From NCBI GenBank assembly GCA_947331495.1, contig CAMZOI010000001.1, forward strand, positions 1,178,001-1,242,000: a stretch of DNA of 64,000 bases, given 5' to 3'. The notes under the pieces were generated by a model. The model did not search any database. It had not been told where the DNA came from and worked only from the letters and a program-made list of their open reading frames with translations. Shown here piece after piece: positions 18,946 to 27,529 of this stretch. The stretch comes from Erythrobacteraceae bacterium Alg239-R51 (GTDB lineage: Bacteria > Pseudomonadota > Alphaproteobacteria > Sphingomonadales > Sphingomonadaceae). The translations under genes and the position numbers were made by a program. How positions within the stretch are numbered: position 1 is the stretch's first letter; each line of letters starts with the position of its first letter.

Positions 18946-19410
18946 ATGGCAAATCTCGACGATATCGATCGGCGGCTGCTGACCGAACTGCAAGATCAAG
19001 GACGTATTACCAATGTCGAACTGGCGCATCGCGTTGGCTTGACTGCCCCGCCGTGCCTGCGCCGCGTCCGCGCGCTGGAGGACGAGGGCGTGATCCGTGG
19101 CTACCACGCGGAGCTCGACCCATCCAGGCTGGGGTTTTCGATTACCGTTTTCGCCATGGTCAGCCTGAAAAGCCAAGCGGAAGATGCGTTGCGAGAGTTC
19201 GAGGCGGCCATGCACGACCTGCCCGAAGTGCGCGAAGTCCACATGCTCAACGGCGAAATCGATTTCATCATCAAGATTGTCAGCAAGGATTTGCAGAGCT
19301 TCCAGGAGTTTCTGACCAGCAAGCTGACGCCTGCGCCAAACGTCGACAGCGTGAAGACTTCGCTGACGATCCGCACCAGCAAGCACGAGCCGGGCGTGCC
19401 GCTGGGGTAA
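18946..19410 (+). CDS. Lrp/AsnC family transcriptional regulator
   Basis: A 154-residue regulator: N-terminal AsnC-type helix-turn-helix (LDDIDRRLLTELQDQGRITN, APPCLRRVRALEDEGVI) and C-terminal RAM ligand-binding domain (MVSLKSQAEDALREFEAAM, VREVHMLNGEIDFIIKIV). It probably senses an amino acid as an octamer-type complex. ATG at 18946 is chosen because GGGGA (18934-18938) lies 7 bp upstream; ATG 18940 and GTG 18928 are in frame. The target genes are unknown. Confidence 0.9.
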   Translation: MANLDDIDRRLLTELQDQGRITNVELAHRVGLTAPPCLRRVRALEDEGVIRGYHAELDPSRLGFSITVFAMVSLKSQAEDALREFEAAMHDLPEVREVHMLNGEIDFIIKIVSKDLQSFQEFLTSKLTPAPNVDSVKTSLTIRTSKHEPGVPLG

Positions 19411-19439
19411 ATTGCGGCTTTTCATGTTAGTGCGTCGAA

Positions 19440-19811
19440 ATGCATTACATTCGTGAACCCACCTCGCCGCCCGAACCGCCGATCGTCTTCGAAGACTTTT
19501 TGCGTGTGGATATCCGCATCGGCAGGATCGTTAGCGCCGATCCGTTTCCCGAAGCGCGGAAACCCGCGGTAAAGCTGAACATCGATTTCGGGCCAGGTAT
19601 CGGGATCAAACGTTCGTCGGCGCAGATAACGGAACATTACGCAATGAAGGATCTGACGGGGCGCCTCGTCGCGGCAGTTGTCAATTTACCGCTGCGGCAG
19701 ATCGGAAAGTTCATGTCAGAAGTGCTCACTTTGGGCTTTCCAGACGAGAACGGGTCCGTGGTCTTGTTCGAGCCCGATCGTCCGGTGCCGCTCGGTTCAC
19801 GGCTCTTCTGA
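19440..19811 (+). CDS. csaA: tRNA-binding protein CsaA
   Basis: A 123-residue OB-fold tRNA-binding domain protein, as in CsaA: FLRVDIRIGRIVSADPFPEARKPA at the start of the domain and LPLRQIGKFMSEVLTLGF in the conserved second half. CsaA binds tRNA and is described as an export-related chaperone in Bacillus. The length matches the family (about 110-125). It starts 29 bp after the Lrp stop and may share its transcript. Confidence 0.9.
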   Translation: MHYIREPTSPPEPPIVFEDFLRVDIRIGRIVSADPFPEARKPAVKLNIDFGPGIGIKRSSAQITEHYAMKDLTGRLVAAVVNLPLRQIGKFMSEVLTLGFPDENGSVVLFEPDRPVPLGSRLF

Positions 19812-19887
19812 CAAACCGAAAGCGGCGTAGCCCGATTATTCAAAAGCGCACGATTTGACGGAATACAATCGGGATCGTCAGCAGCAG

Positions 19888-21237
19888 CTAATCTTCCCGC
19901 TCTTTCAACCAATCCTCGAGCCATTTGATCGAATAGTCTCCGCTTTTCACATCGTCTTGTTCCAGCAAAGCTTGATGCAGCGGGATCGACGTTTTCACGC
20001 CTTCGATCACCATTTCCTCGAGCGCGCGTTTCAGCCGCATCATGCACCGTTCGCGGTTGCGGCCGTAAACGATCAGCTTGGCGATCATGCTGTCGTAATA
20101 GGGGGGAATGCGATAACCGGCGTAGAGCCCGCTATCGACGCGCACATGCATGCCGCCAGCTGCGTGGTAATAAGTTACCTCGCCCGGCGAGGGCGCGAAG
20201 GTCCATGGATCCTCAGCGTTGATGCGGCATTCGATCGCGTGGCCTTCGAACCGGATATCGTCCTGGTCGCAGGACAGGCTCTTGCCGCTGGCGATGCGAA
20301 TCTGCTCGCGCACGAGGTCGATGCCGGTAATCATCTCGGTTACCGGGTGTTCGACCTGTAGGCGGGTGTTCATCTCGATGAAGTAGAACTCGCCGTTTTC
20401 CCACAGGAACTCGATCGTGCCCGCGCCGCGATAGCCCATGTCGCGCATCGCCTGGGCGCAGATCTCACCCATCCGCATGCGGTCGTCCTGGCCCAGCACG
20501 GGGGAGGGCGCTTCCTCGAGCACCTTCTGGTGACGGCGCTGGAGCGAACAGTCGCGCTCGCCTAGATGGATCGCATTGCCGTTGCCATCACCGAACACCT
20601 GGAATTCGATGTGGCGCGGATTGCCGAGATATTTCTCGATATAGACCGTCGCATCGCCGAATGCCGCCTTGGCCTCACTGCCCGCCTGTCTCATCAGCGT
20701 TTCGAGCTGATCCTCGCTTTCGCAGACCTTCATCCCGCGCCCGCCGCCGCCGCTCGCCGCCTTGATGATCACGGGATAGCCGATCTCGGCAGCGACTTCG
20801 CGCGCCTCTTCGACAGTCTCGACCGCGCCATCCGAACCGGGAACCAGCGGCAGGCCCAGCTTGCCAGCGGTTCTCTTCGCGGCGACCTTGTCACCCATGG
20901 TGCGGATATGTTCGGGCTTTGGTCCGATCCACGCGATATCGTGCGCCTCGACGATCTCGGCGAACTTGGCGTTCTCCGACAGGAAGCCATAGCCTGGATG
21001 GATGGCGTCCGCCTGGGCAATCTCGGCCGCGGAAATGATGTTCGCGACGTTGAGGTAACTGTCCGTCGCAGGCGGCGGGCCGATACAGACCGCGTGGTCC
21101 GCCAGCCGCACATGCATGGCATCGGCATCGGCGGTGGAATGCACCGCCACGGTCTCGATACCCATTTCATGCGCCGCGCGATGGATGCGCAGCGCGATTT
21201 CGCCGCGATTGGCGATGAGAATGCGCGTAATAGCCAT
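19888..21237 (-). CDS. accC: Acetyl-CoA carboxylase, biotin carboxylase subunit
   Basis: A 449-residue enzyme with the N-terminal [12 protein letters not shown], the ATP-grasp glycine loop [39 protein letters not shown] and [13 protein letters not shown] (catalytic Glu/Arg region). It carboxylates biotin on BCCP using ATP and bicarbonate, the first step of fatty acid synthesis. accB lies 3 bp upstream, giving the usual accBC pair. Confidence 0.97.
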   Translation of the reverse strand: MAITRILIANRGEIALRIHRAAHEMGIETVAVHSTADADAMHVRLADHAVCIGPPPATDSYLNVANIISAAEIAQADAIHPGYGFLSENAKFAEIVEAHDIAWIGPKPEHIRTMGDKVAAKRTAGKLGLPLVPGSDGAVETVEEAREVAAEIGYPVIIKAASGGGGRGMKVCESEDQLETLMRQAGSEAKAAFGDATVYIEKYLGNPRHIEFQVFGDGNGNAIHLGERDCSLQRRHQKVLEEAPSPVLGQDDRMRMGEICAQAMRDMGYRGAGTIEFLWENGEFYFIEMNTRLQVEHPVTEMITGIDLVREQIRIASGKSLSCDQDDIRFEGHAIECRINAEDPWTFAPSPGEVTYYHAAGGMHVRVDSGLYAGYRIPPYYDSMIAKLIVYGRNRERCMMRLKRALEEMVIEGVKTSIPLHQALLEQDDVKSGDYSIKWLEDWLKERED

Positions 21238-21240
21238 GTT

Positions 21241-21738
21241 TTACCCGATAACTACGAGCGGCTGGCCGAATTCCACCGGCTGGGCGTTTTCCACCAGGAT
21301 CGCCTTGATCGTACCCGACTTATCGGCTGTGATCGGGTTCATGACCTTCATCGCTTCCACGATGAGCAAGGTCTGGCCTTCCTTGACGCTGTCACCCACG
21401 CCGATGAAATCGTCCGCACCCGGTTCCGGGGCGAGATACACGGTGCCAACCATCGGCGATTTGAGTGCATCGCCGTGATCTGCGCCGATACCGGTGCCTT
21501 CGGGAGTTGGCGCCGTGGTAGGGGCGGACCCTGACGCGTTAGAGGCGGGAGCCGCGATCGGCGCAGGTGCGGCAGCCATCGCCACTCCACCGCCGCGCGA
21601 AACGCGTATCTTGCGTTCGCCGTCTTCGACTTCGATCTCGGTCAGTCCGGTATCGCTCAGCATCTCGGCCAGTTCGCGCACCAGCGACGTGTCGACGTTC
21701 ATTCCGGTTTTCCCGGCGTTGCCCTTACGTTCGGCCAT
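21241..21738 (-). CDS. accB: Acetyl-CoA carboxylase, biotin carboxyl carrier protein
   Basis: 165 residues: an N-terminal helix ([19 protein letters not shown]), an Ala/Pro-rich flexible linker (about 55-85) and a C-terminal biotinyl domain with the acceptor lysine in [10 protein letters not shown] (Lys131). It carries carboxybiotin between AccC and the carboxyltransferase. ATG at 21738 or at about 21702 ([11 protein letters not shown]) could be used. The order aroQ-accB-accC is common in proteobacteria. Confidence 0.96.
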   Translation of the reverse strand: MAERKGNAGKTGMNVDTSLVRELAEMLSDTGLTEIEVEDGERKIRVSRGGGVAMAAAPAPIAAPASNASGSAPTTAPTPEGTGIGADHGDALKSPMVGTVYLAPEPGADDFIGVGDSVKEGQTLLIVEAMKVMNPITADKSGTIKAILVENAQPVEFGQPLVVIG

Positions 21739-21811
21739 AGCACCCCTTGCAAGTTGTTTGCGCCGCCTATGCTACCGGGCGGCGCGAAGGGCAAGGGTTG
21801 TGACGGCCCGG

Positions 21812-22246
21812 TTACAGTTGAACTGCGCGCTCCAACGCTACGGCATAGCCTCGCGCACCCAGACCCTGCACGCAGTCCGCCGCGGCCATGCTGACATAGG
21901 ACAGGTGACGAAACGGCTCGCGTTTTGCGGGATCCGACAGATGTACCTCTATCACGGGCGGCTCGATCGCCTTGATCGCGTCCAGCAACGCGATCGATGT
22001 GTGGGTGAAGGCTGCGGCATTGAGCAACACCGCCTTCGCGCCGGTTCGACAGGCTTCGTGCAGCCAGTCCACGAGTACGCCTTCGTGATTGGTCTGGCGA
22101 AAGTCGATGGCGAGACTCAACTCGCGCGCCTTTTCCTCGAGCATTGCCTCGATATCCGCGAGCGTATCCGAGCCGTAGATTTCCGGTTCGCGCGTGCCGA
22201 GCAGGTTGAGGTTGGGTCCGTTGAGGACGAAGACGGTGTCGGTCAT
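21812..22246 (-). CDS. aroQ: 3-dehydroquinate dehydratase, type II
   Basis: A 144-residue enzyme of standard length with VFVLNGPNLNLLGTREPEIYG (catalytic Tyr at the end), QTNHEGVLVDWLHEA, NAAAFTHTSIAL and EVHLSDPAKREPFRHLSYVS. It performs step three of the shikimate pathway. It is 73 bp upstream of accB and likely heads that operon. Confidence 0.97.
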   Translation of the reverse strand: MTDTVFVLNGPNLNLLGTREPEIYGSDTLADIEAMLEEKARELSLAIDFRQTNHEGVLVDWLHEACRTGAKAVLLNAAAFTHTSIALLDAIKAIEPPVIEVHLSDPAKREPFRHLSYVSMAAADCVQGLGARGYAVALERAVQL

Positions 22247-22271
22247 GCAACCCGTCTAGACCGCAAGCCAT

Positions 22272-22685
22272 TCAGCTGTCGACGCCCTTCACCTTGCCCC
22301 ATTGGCGCGCGGCGGTGTAGCCGAGGTAGCCTGTGCCGAACAATGCGTAGAGCGAATCCGGCAAATTTGCGAGATACGAGGTCATGCCTTCGCCGATAGC
22401 GGTCGCGCTGGTCGGATCGAACGCAGCGATGACCCCCATCGGTACACTGAACAGGATCAGAGCGTACATGACGTAGAGGAAGCTGGGCCGGGCACGGCTG
22501 GTCCAGGGGTCGGGTGACCGGGCTTCGGCAATTATGGCGGACATGCGCGCTTCGATCGCCTGCAGTTCGTGCGATCCTTGAAGCTGGATAAGTTCCAGCT
22601 TTGCTTTGGCACGCGCTTCTTTATCGGGAATGATCTTGTCGATGATTGAAGCGATCGGGCCGATGAGCGATTCGATGACGGGCAT
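22272..22685 (-). CDS. Holin-like protein, gene-transfer-agent 3TM type
   Basis: A 137-residue protein: an amphipathic N-terminal region (MPVIESLIGPIASIIDKIIPD), a helical stretch of charged residues (about 21-60), then DPWTSRARPSFLYVMYALIL and further hydrophobic segments, ending GTGYLGYTAARQWGK. This is the pattern of the 3TM holin family found in gene transfer agents and small prophages; holins form lesions that release lysins. ATG 22685 has GGAG 8 bp upstream. No other phage gene is near, so it is an orphan. Confidence 0.75.
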   Translation of the reverse strand: MPVIESLIGPIASIIDKIIPDKEARAKAKLELIQLQGSHELQAIEARMSAIIAEARSPDPWTSRARPSFLYVMYALILFSVPMGVIAAFDPTSATAIGEGMTSYLANLPDSLYALFGTGYLGYTAARQWGKVKGVDS

Positions 22686-22755
22686 GGACGATCTCCGGTT
22701 AACGAGACCGAGATATATGACCATATTGGTTCGTGTAGGAAAGTAATATCACTAG

Positions 22756-22786
22756 AAAAATACGGCGCGAGGTTTCCCCCGCGCCG
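22756..22786 (-). terminator. Intrinsic terminator after the M10 protease gene
   Basis: On the minus strand the hairpin CGGCGCGGGG-GAAA-CCTCGCGCCG (22763-22786, one G-T pair, GNRA-type loop) is followed by TATTTTT. It lies 28 bp beyond the stop of the protease gene. Confidence 0.85.
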
Positions 22787-22813
22787 CATCGTTTTCGGAT
22801 ATCCGACCGTCGG

Positions 22814-24844
22814 TCAGCCGAAATTCATCGCGTCCAGGTTTTGGAGATTGGCGTTGTACATATCGTAAAGCGCGAAATCGTCGCCGTGCGGAAGATCGTG
22901 ATGACCGAAGTCCGAAAGCAGGTCGGACATGTCGCCATTGTCGTTCGCGAAGAGCAGGTCCGCCATGCCGTTGAGCGCGGCATTTGCCGACACGTCGCCG
23001 GTGCTTGCTGCGAGCGTCTGAGCCATCGAAGTCGTGACTGCCCCATCTGCCGAGAGGTCGCCCCCGAGATTGAAATCGCTCAACGAAACGGAGCGTGTTC
23101 CGATCAGGAAGATAGCAAAATCCGCGCCGTCCCCGTCGACATCGCCGAAGACCACCGTAACCTTGCCCAGCCCCGGGTTCGGTCCGGAATAGTCCGGAAC
23201 GTCGATGCCGAGCGATTTCTCCGCCGCGTTGATATTACCGAACGTCTTGGTGTAGATTTCGCCCGCCTGGCCGCTGCCCTTGTTGACCAGCACGAAGCCC
23301 TGCTGCCCGTCGACATTCAGGTTCGCATCGAGCAGGCCGAGATCGAGCTTGTCGGCTCCGGATTCGAAGTCGGTCACGATATCGATCGAGATTTCGCCGT
23401 TCTTCGAATCGACGCCTTCGCTGTTGATTTCCACGAAGAAGGTATCGGCTCCCTCACCGCCGGTGAACAGGTCGATCCCGTCGCCACCGACGAAGGTATC
23501 GTTCCCCGCATTGCCAATCAGTTCATTGGCGACCTGGTTGCCGATCAGCAGATCGTGTCCGCTGCCGCCGATCGCGTTTTCGATGATCGCTCCGTAGGCG
23601 ATGCCGACATTGTCGGTGAGCGCACCGATCCCCGGATTCGCTTCCAGGAAGGCCATGTTCGAATCGTAAGTTGCCTGACTGACCGGCGGCAGACCGGCTT
23701 CGGCCCGGTTCGCGTTGACTTCCTCGAAACTCGGCGCGGTTTCGAAAGTTACGCCGCCGATGCTCGATAGCGCCCCTTCGCGCAAATCGACGATCTGGTT
23801 CGTGGCATAGCCCGAAGCATCCAGCGTATCCTCACCGCCGGCGTCCCAGATTGCCATGATCGGTGCCGGAGTAAGGTCGAAATCGAACGAATCGCGACCG
23901 GCATTGCTGTTGAAGCCGTAGGTCGTGTCGCCGGTGCGCGTGGTCATGTCGGCGCCGTACATCGCCTGGATCGCGGCGATGTCGTGGATCAGCGGCACGC
24001 CCGAATAGGCGGTGGTCGACAGGTTAAAGTCGAAATGCTGCGCGCCGATCGCGCTGGCGTCGAAATAGGACATCACGGTGTAAGAGCGCGTATCTTGGTA
24101 ATACTCCGCGTTGTTGCCGTAGGTGATTGAAACGCCGGGCGCGGCATTGTACCCGCCCGGATGCGACAGGCCGAGAGCATGGCCGACTTCATGCGTCAGC
24201 GTCTGCAAACCGTAACGGCCTTCGTCGAGTTGGAAATTGCTTGCCTGGCTGGCAGAAATCCAGACGTCGCCCGCGATACCCTGAACCTGCGCATTGACAT
24301 CTGCATTGCTGCTGAGCGTTCCGAACGGCAGGCGGGCATAGGCCTGCGTGGTCGGCGCGCTGGCGAGATTGCCGAAATTGATATCGGCATTGCTGGCGTC
24401 GGTCTCGACGAAAGTGATCGCAGCGACATCGTCCCAGCTCTCGATCGCCTCGCGTGTGGCGTCGCGCTGGGCATCCGTGAACGATGCGAAATTGAAGTAT
24501 TCGTTCAATCCGTAACCACTGCCATTGAAAAAATAGACATATCCGTTGTCGAACAGCTCGGCTTGGCTTTCGAAGAACCCGAAATTGATGGTGCTGGGGT
24601 CATCGTCGCCCTGCTGCGGAGCCGGATCGGGACCGTCGATCCAACTGGAACCGCTACGGTTGAGATGCGCCGAGATCTCGTTGACCGACCAGATCGGCAA
24701 GCCGTTCGCAGCAGTCGTGCCGGCCAGATTGTCGACCGATGCGGCCACGCTGTCCGACGGTGCGATATGCGGTTCGAGGATGTCGGGATCCTCGATAAAA
24801 AGATTATCGTCGCCGATGCGGTAATTCGAATTGGAAATGCTCAT
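22814..24844 (-). CDS. Serralysin-like M10 family metalloprotease with RTX repeats
   Basis: A 676-residue secreted protease. Residues 218-228 are HEVGHALGLSH (three zinc-ligand His and catalytic Glu), followed by the Met-turn in SYTVMSYF. The C-terminal half has GGSGHDLLIGN / GNAGNDTFVGGDGIDLFTGGEGADTF nonapeptide (RTX) calcium-binding repeats and the M10 C-terminal domain (DIVTDFESGADKLDL). The lack of an N-terminal signal peptide and the RTX block imply type I secretion; no type I exporter genes are visible nearby. A terminator follows. The target protein is unknown. Confidence 0.9.
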   Translation of the reverse strand: MSISNSNYRIGDDNLFIEDPDILEPHIAPSDSVAASVDNLAGTTAANGLPIWSVNEISAHLNRSGSSWIDGPDPAPQQGDDDPSTINFGFFESQAELFDNGYVYFFNGSGYGLNEYFNFASFTDAQRDATREAIESWDDVAAITFVETDASNADINFGNLASAPTTQAYARLPFGTLSSNADVNAQVQGIAGDVWISASQASNFQLDEGRYGLQTLTHEVGHALGLSHPGGYNAAPGVSITYGNNAEYYQDTRSYTVMSYFDASAIGAQHFDFNLSTTAYSGVPLIHDIAAIQAMYGADMTTRTGDTTYGFNSNAGRDSFDFDLTPAPIMAIWDAGGEDTLDASGYATNQIVDLREGALSSIGGVTFETAPSFEEVNANRAEAGLPPVSQATYDSNMAFLEANPGIGALTDNVGIAYGAIIENAIGGSGHDLLIGNQVANELIGNAGNDTFVGGDGIDLFTGGEGADTFFVEINSEGVDSKNGEISIDIVTDFESGADKLDLGLLDANLNVDGQQGFVLVNKGSGQAGEIYTKTFGNINAAEKSLGIDVPDYSGPNPGLGKVTVVFGDVDGDGADFAIFLIGTRSVSLSDFNLGGDLSADGAVTTSMAQTLAASTGDVSANAALNGMADLLFANDNGDMSDLLSDFGHHDLPHGDDFALYDMYNANLQNLDAMNFG

Positions 24845-24921
24845 CTCAATATTCTCCCGTCCAAGATTTCGTCAGTTAAATTCGTCGATCACAGCGGCCG
24901 CGCTTGCGCGCGTCCCGCGCG

Positions 24922-25389
24922 TCAAGGCAAAATTTCGTCCAGCGAAGCGGAAATGGCGCTTTCCAGTTCAGCATCGTCGGAAAAATCGGCGACCCTCAGC
25001 ATCGAACCGAACAGCACGTCCGATCCGGCAATTGCCGGGCGATAGGGCCGCATGGTCAGCGCGATTCGGTCGGATCCGACGAGCGAACCGTGAACCAGAA
25101 TTGTGATTCGACCGGGCGCAACGACCGCCGGGTCACCGGTGGCGATGACCGACACGGGAAGATCCGTCCCGCGACGCGCGCCGTCGGCGACGAGATCGCA
25201 TAGTCGCGTTCGGTCCGTCTCCCGGGCCACGCCTCGTTCGGTCTGGACCAGGCACAGGACCTGGACCCGCTCTATGTTCTGATAGGCGAGCGGAACATCC
25301 GATCGTTCCGGCGTGTTCTTGAGATCATCCTGCACTACGTTCCGGTCCGGAACGGAGGCGTTGGCGCACCCGGCGAGTGCGACGACCAT
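24922..25389 (-). CDS. Small lipoprotein of unknown function, possibly starting at an ATT codon
   Basis: From the first ATG (25389) the protein is 155 residues and begins MVVALAGCANA, so the lipobox LAGC comes only eight residues in with no charged n-region. In the same frame an ATT at 25422 preceded by AGGGG (6-bp spacing) would add ISLFHRLASAS and complete a normal lipoprotein signal peptide; an in-frame stop lies just beyond. The mature part (SDVPLAYQNIERVQVLCLVQ, TILVHGSLVGSDRIALTMRPYRP) has no motif I recognise. It sits just outside the left end of the island. Confidence 0.65.
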   Translation of the reverse strand: MVVALAGCANASVPDRNVVQDDLKNTPERSDVPLAYQNIERVQVLCLVQTERGVARETDRTRLCDLVADGARRGTDLPVSVIATGDPAVVAPGRITILVHGSLVGSDRIALTMRPYRPAIAGSDVLFGSMLRVADFSDDAELESAISASLDEILP

Positions 25390-25578
25390 GCTGGCGCTTG
25401 CAAGGCGATGAAAAAGCGAAATGTACGACCCCTAGATGGCCAATCCGGCGCGTCTGCGGCCGAATCAACTTCGTCTTAACTATCGAGTCATTCGTTCTGC
25501 GGCAATATCATTTGACGCAAGCACTGTGCCAGAAGCGCCGATGCCATCGAGCGCAGATTGCCGCCAATGTGTTTGAAA

Positions 25579-25602
25579 CCACTGGTCGGGACGACTGGAT
25601 TC
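25579..25602. repeat. Left attachment-site copy: 24-bp remnant of tRNA-Pro 3' end
   Basis: The 24 bases match 53189-53212 exactly and diverge on both sides (25578 A versus T; 25603 C versus G). They hold the last 20 nt of tRNA-Pro(GGG), including CCA, plus four bases beyond, but no other part of a tRNA. This is the usual scar left when a tyrosine integrase inserts an element into a tRNA 3' end. Confidence 0.85.
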
Positions 25603-25638
25603 CCGACCAGGAAATCATGTCGCTTCACGGAGCAGCCG

Positions 25639-25725
25639 AAAACCACGGTTTTCCTTGCTTTTCGATATAGTGATGCAGTTGTGAATCAGCTTTGGTGCAC
25701 AGTCAAGTGCACAGTCAGATGCACA
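25639..25725. promoter_or_regulatory. Putative integrase arm sites, left end of island
   Basis: Inside the left core copy lie the near-palindrome AAAACCACGGTTTT (25639-25652) and three heptamers GTGCACA, GTGCACA, ATGCACA at 25695, 25707 and 25719, an exact 12-bp period. The right end has the same elements in mirror order at a similar distance (92 versus 83 bp between core and first heptamer). The role as arm-type integrase or accessory-factor sites is inferred from this symmetry. Confidence 0.6.
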
Positions 25726-25801
25726 CTCGAGCGAGTGAAATTCCGGGTAAATGATCCCATCCATTGGGCGATACTGCTATCGTTCCCGCTTTGTCGGTCG
25801 C

Positions 25802-26141
25802 CTACACGCGATGGCGCGGGACCAGCCAAAATTCGCTTTTCTCACTAAGGATGGCGCCACCATCCGCCAGTCTCATACAGACCTGTTCCGGACCGAGTTC
25901 GAGCAGTGCCATCGCTGCCTTTCTGGCGCTTCCAATGTCATCGACTTCGATCCCAGCGATTTCTCCGGCTTCCGAATGATTGGGCGTGAGAACGGTGACA
26001 TTGCCTCCGCTCATGCGCGAACCGGCTGGTGGCCACCAGGTCCGAATTTCCGAAGCCGTTGGGGGTTCGCATGAGGAGGTCGGCAATGATGCTGCCGGGG
26101 GACAGGATGGTGTTTCGGTCTTTCTCGCTGTCGAAAGTCAT
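25802..26141 (-). pseudogene. Remnant of a PfkB-like sugar kinase gene
   Basis: Two frames must be joined. The first (from ATG 26141, MTFDSEKDRNTILSPGSIIA) overlaps the AI-2E transporter stop by 4 bp (ATGA), as for a real coupled gene. The second (25802-26086) contains VTVLTPNHSEAGEIAG and ALLELGPEQVCMRLADGGA, which resemble the middle of PfkB/ribokinase-type proteins. The usual C-terminal GAGD catalytic motif and most of the N-terminal half are absent. It is therefore frameshifted and deleted. The family assignment is tentative. Confidence 0.45.
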
Positions 26142-27265
26142 TTCGGCTGTCGGTACTCATCGAGGTCTTCGAGAGTCGAGCAGTCTGTCAGCATCAAGGC
26201 GGCAGGTTTGAGGCTATCGAAGTGGGCCATCACCATGGTTATCAGGACAGTCAGAGGGACCGCGAGGAATGCGCCGGGAATGCCCCAAAGGATCGACCAG
26301 AAGAGCAGGGAGATCAAAACGACAAGCGGTGACATCGACAGGCTGCGGCCCATCATTTTCGGATCGACGAAATTACCCATGACCTGTTCGATAACGAGCA
26401 GCCCTCCTGCGATAATCGCGCTCGATGCGATGTCGCGCGTAAGCAGTGCGTAGAATACCGGGAGCATGCCGGAAATGATCGAACCTACCGTGGGAATGAA
26501 ATTGAGCAGGACGGTAAGAACGCCCCACAATAGAAGATATTCGATTCCGAAAGCGGCAAGCCAAGCGACATAGAGCAACGCAGTGAGAAGCCCGACGATG
26601 GACCGAGTGACGAAGTAGGCCCGGAACTTTTCGCCGACAGAGCGTCCGATTTCCAGCCAGCGGCGGTCGTCTCCGCGGTGTCCGAGAGCGGTGATCTTCT
26701 GGTGCCAGTTTCCGGCTTCTGTCAGCATGAGTAGCATGAGAAAGAGAATTAAGACGATTCCTCCTATCGTGCTGGTCGTCATGCCAAAAGCGGTCATTGC
26801 GCTAGATGCGAGCACTCCATTGGAGATGAGCGATTCCGTATCCGGATCGGCACCGTCGGACAGAATATCGGGCAGGGGTAAAGCGCCGAACCGATCCTGC
26901 AATTGCGGACCGAGATCGGTCGTCAGTCGATAGATCTGTTGTGCCCCCAGGCCGATCCCGACCATGAAGATCGCGAGGATCGCGACCACGACCAGCACAC
27001 CCGCCGTCGCTCCAAGCCATTTGAAATGTCTCGGCATATGATCGCGGACCGGCTCGACAAGCGGCCATACAGCTAGGGCCAGCAGCAAAGCACATGCAAC
27101 GGGTATCACAAGGGCGGACGTTTCGCGGAGCAACCAGAAAGTGGCGGCAAAAGCGATCATCCCGAGTAACGGCGAACGCCATGACCGGGGCTTTCCGGCA
27201 TCCGGCGCGGAAGATTGGGCTTCCTGCCGGTTCGAACGGTCATTGGCCATGAGATAGCAATTCAC
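26138..27265 (-). CDS. AI-2E family transporter
   Basis: A 375-residue inner-membrane protein with about eight helices in the PF01594 (UPF0118) arrangement, including LLLWGVLTVLLNFIPTVGSIISG and the C-terminal DPKMMGRSLSMSPLVVLISLLFW, then GIPGAFLAVPLTV. Members export small molecules or act as Na+/H+ antiporters; only a few move autoinducer-2, so quorum sensing should not be inferred. GTG 27265 overlaps the upstream small gene's stop (GTGA); ATG 27250 (MANDRSNRQ) is equally possible. The stop overlaps the kinase remnant. Confidence 0.85.
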   Translation of the reverse strand: MNCYLMANDRSNRQEAQSSAPDAGKPRSWRSPLLGMIAFAATFWLLRETSALVIPVACALLLALAVWPLVEPVRDHMPRHFKWLGATAGVLVVVAILAIFMVGIGLGAQQIYRLTTDLGPQLQDRFGALPLPDILSDGADPDTESLISNGVLASSAMTAFGMTTSTIGGIVLILFLMLLMLTEAGNWHQKITALGHRGDDRRWLEIGRSVGEKFRAYFVTRSIVGLLTALLYVAWLAAFGIEYLLLWGVLTVLLNFIPTVGSIISGMLPVFYALLTRDIASSAIIAGGLLVIEQVMGNFVDPKMMGRSLSMSPLVVLISLLFWSILWGIPGAFLAVPLTVLITMVMAHFDSLKPAALMLTDCSTLEDLDEYRQPK

Positions 27266-27498
27266 TCGGGCGCGCCACGTTCCGGGAAAAAGACTTGAAA
27301 TGCTTGAAGCAACTCTCTTTTTAATTCCGAGTTTGTCTCGAAGCGGCTTCTGGGTTCGGGTTCACAGAGACTGGCGGAAATATAGCTCGCTTCGTCGCTA
27401 AGATACGAAATGACGCAACTCAGTCGGTCGCGCGGCGTTTTGTGCAATACGGTGATGTCAATGATTACGACGGCGCGGATATCACCTCTTTTTTCCAT
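27262..27498 (-). CDS. Small hypothetical protein upstream of the AI-2E transporter
   Basis: A frame of 78 residues from ATG 27498 (MEKRGDIRAVVIIDITVLHK), open to 27525, with an amphipathic C terminus (SELKRELLQAFQVFFPERG). Its stop overlaps the transporter start by 4 bp, which argues that it is translated and coupled. I recognise no family. Confidence 0.4.
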   Translation of the reverse strand: MEKRGDIRAVVIIDITVLHKTPRDRLSCVISYLSDEASYISASLCEPEPRSRFETNSELKRELLQAFQVFFPERGAPE

Positions 27499-27529
27499 CT
27501 CTGAAAAGTGCCAAGCGCCGCGCAAATAG

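Noticed and set aside
26138-27265. Reading the AI-2E transporter as evidence for quorum sensing on the island
   Set aside because: Most family members do not transport autoinducer-2, and no luxS or lsr genes are present.
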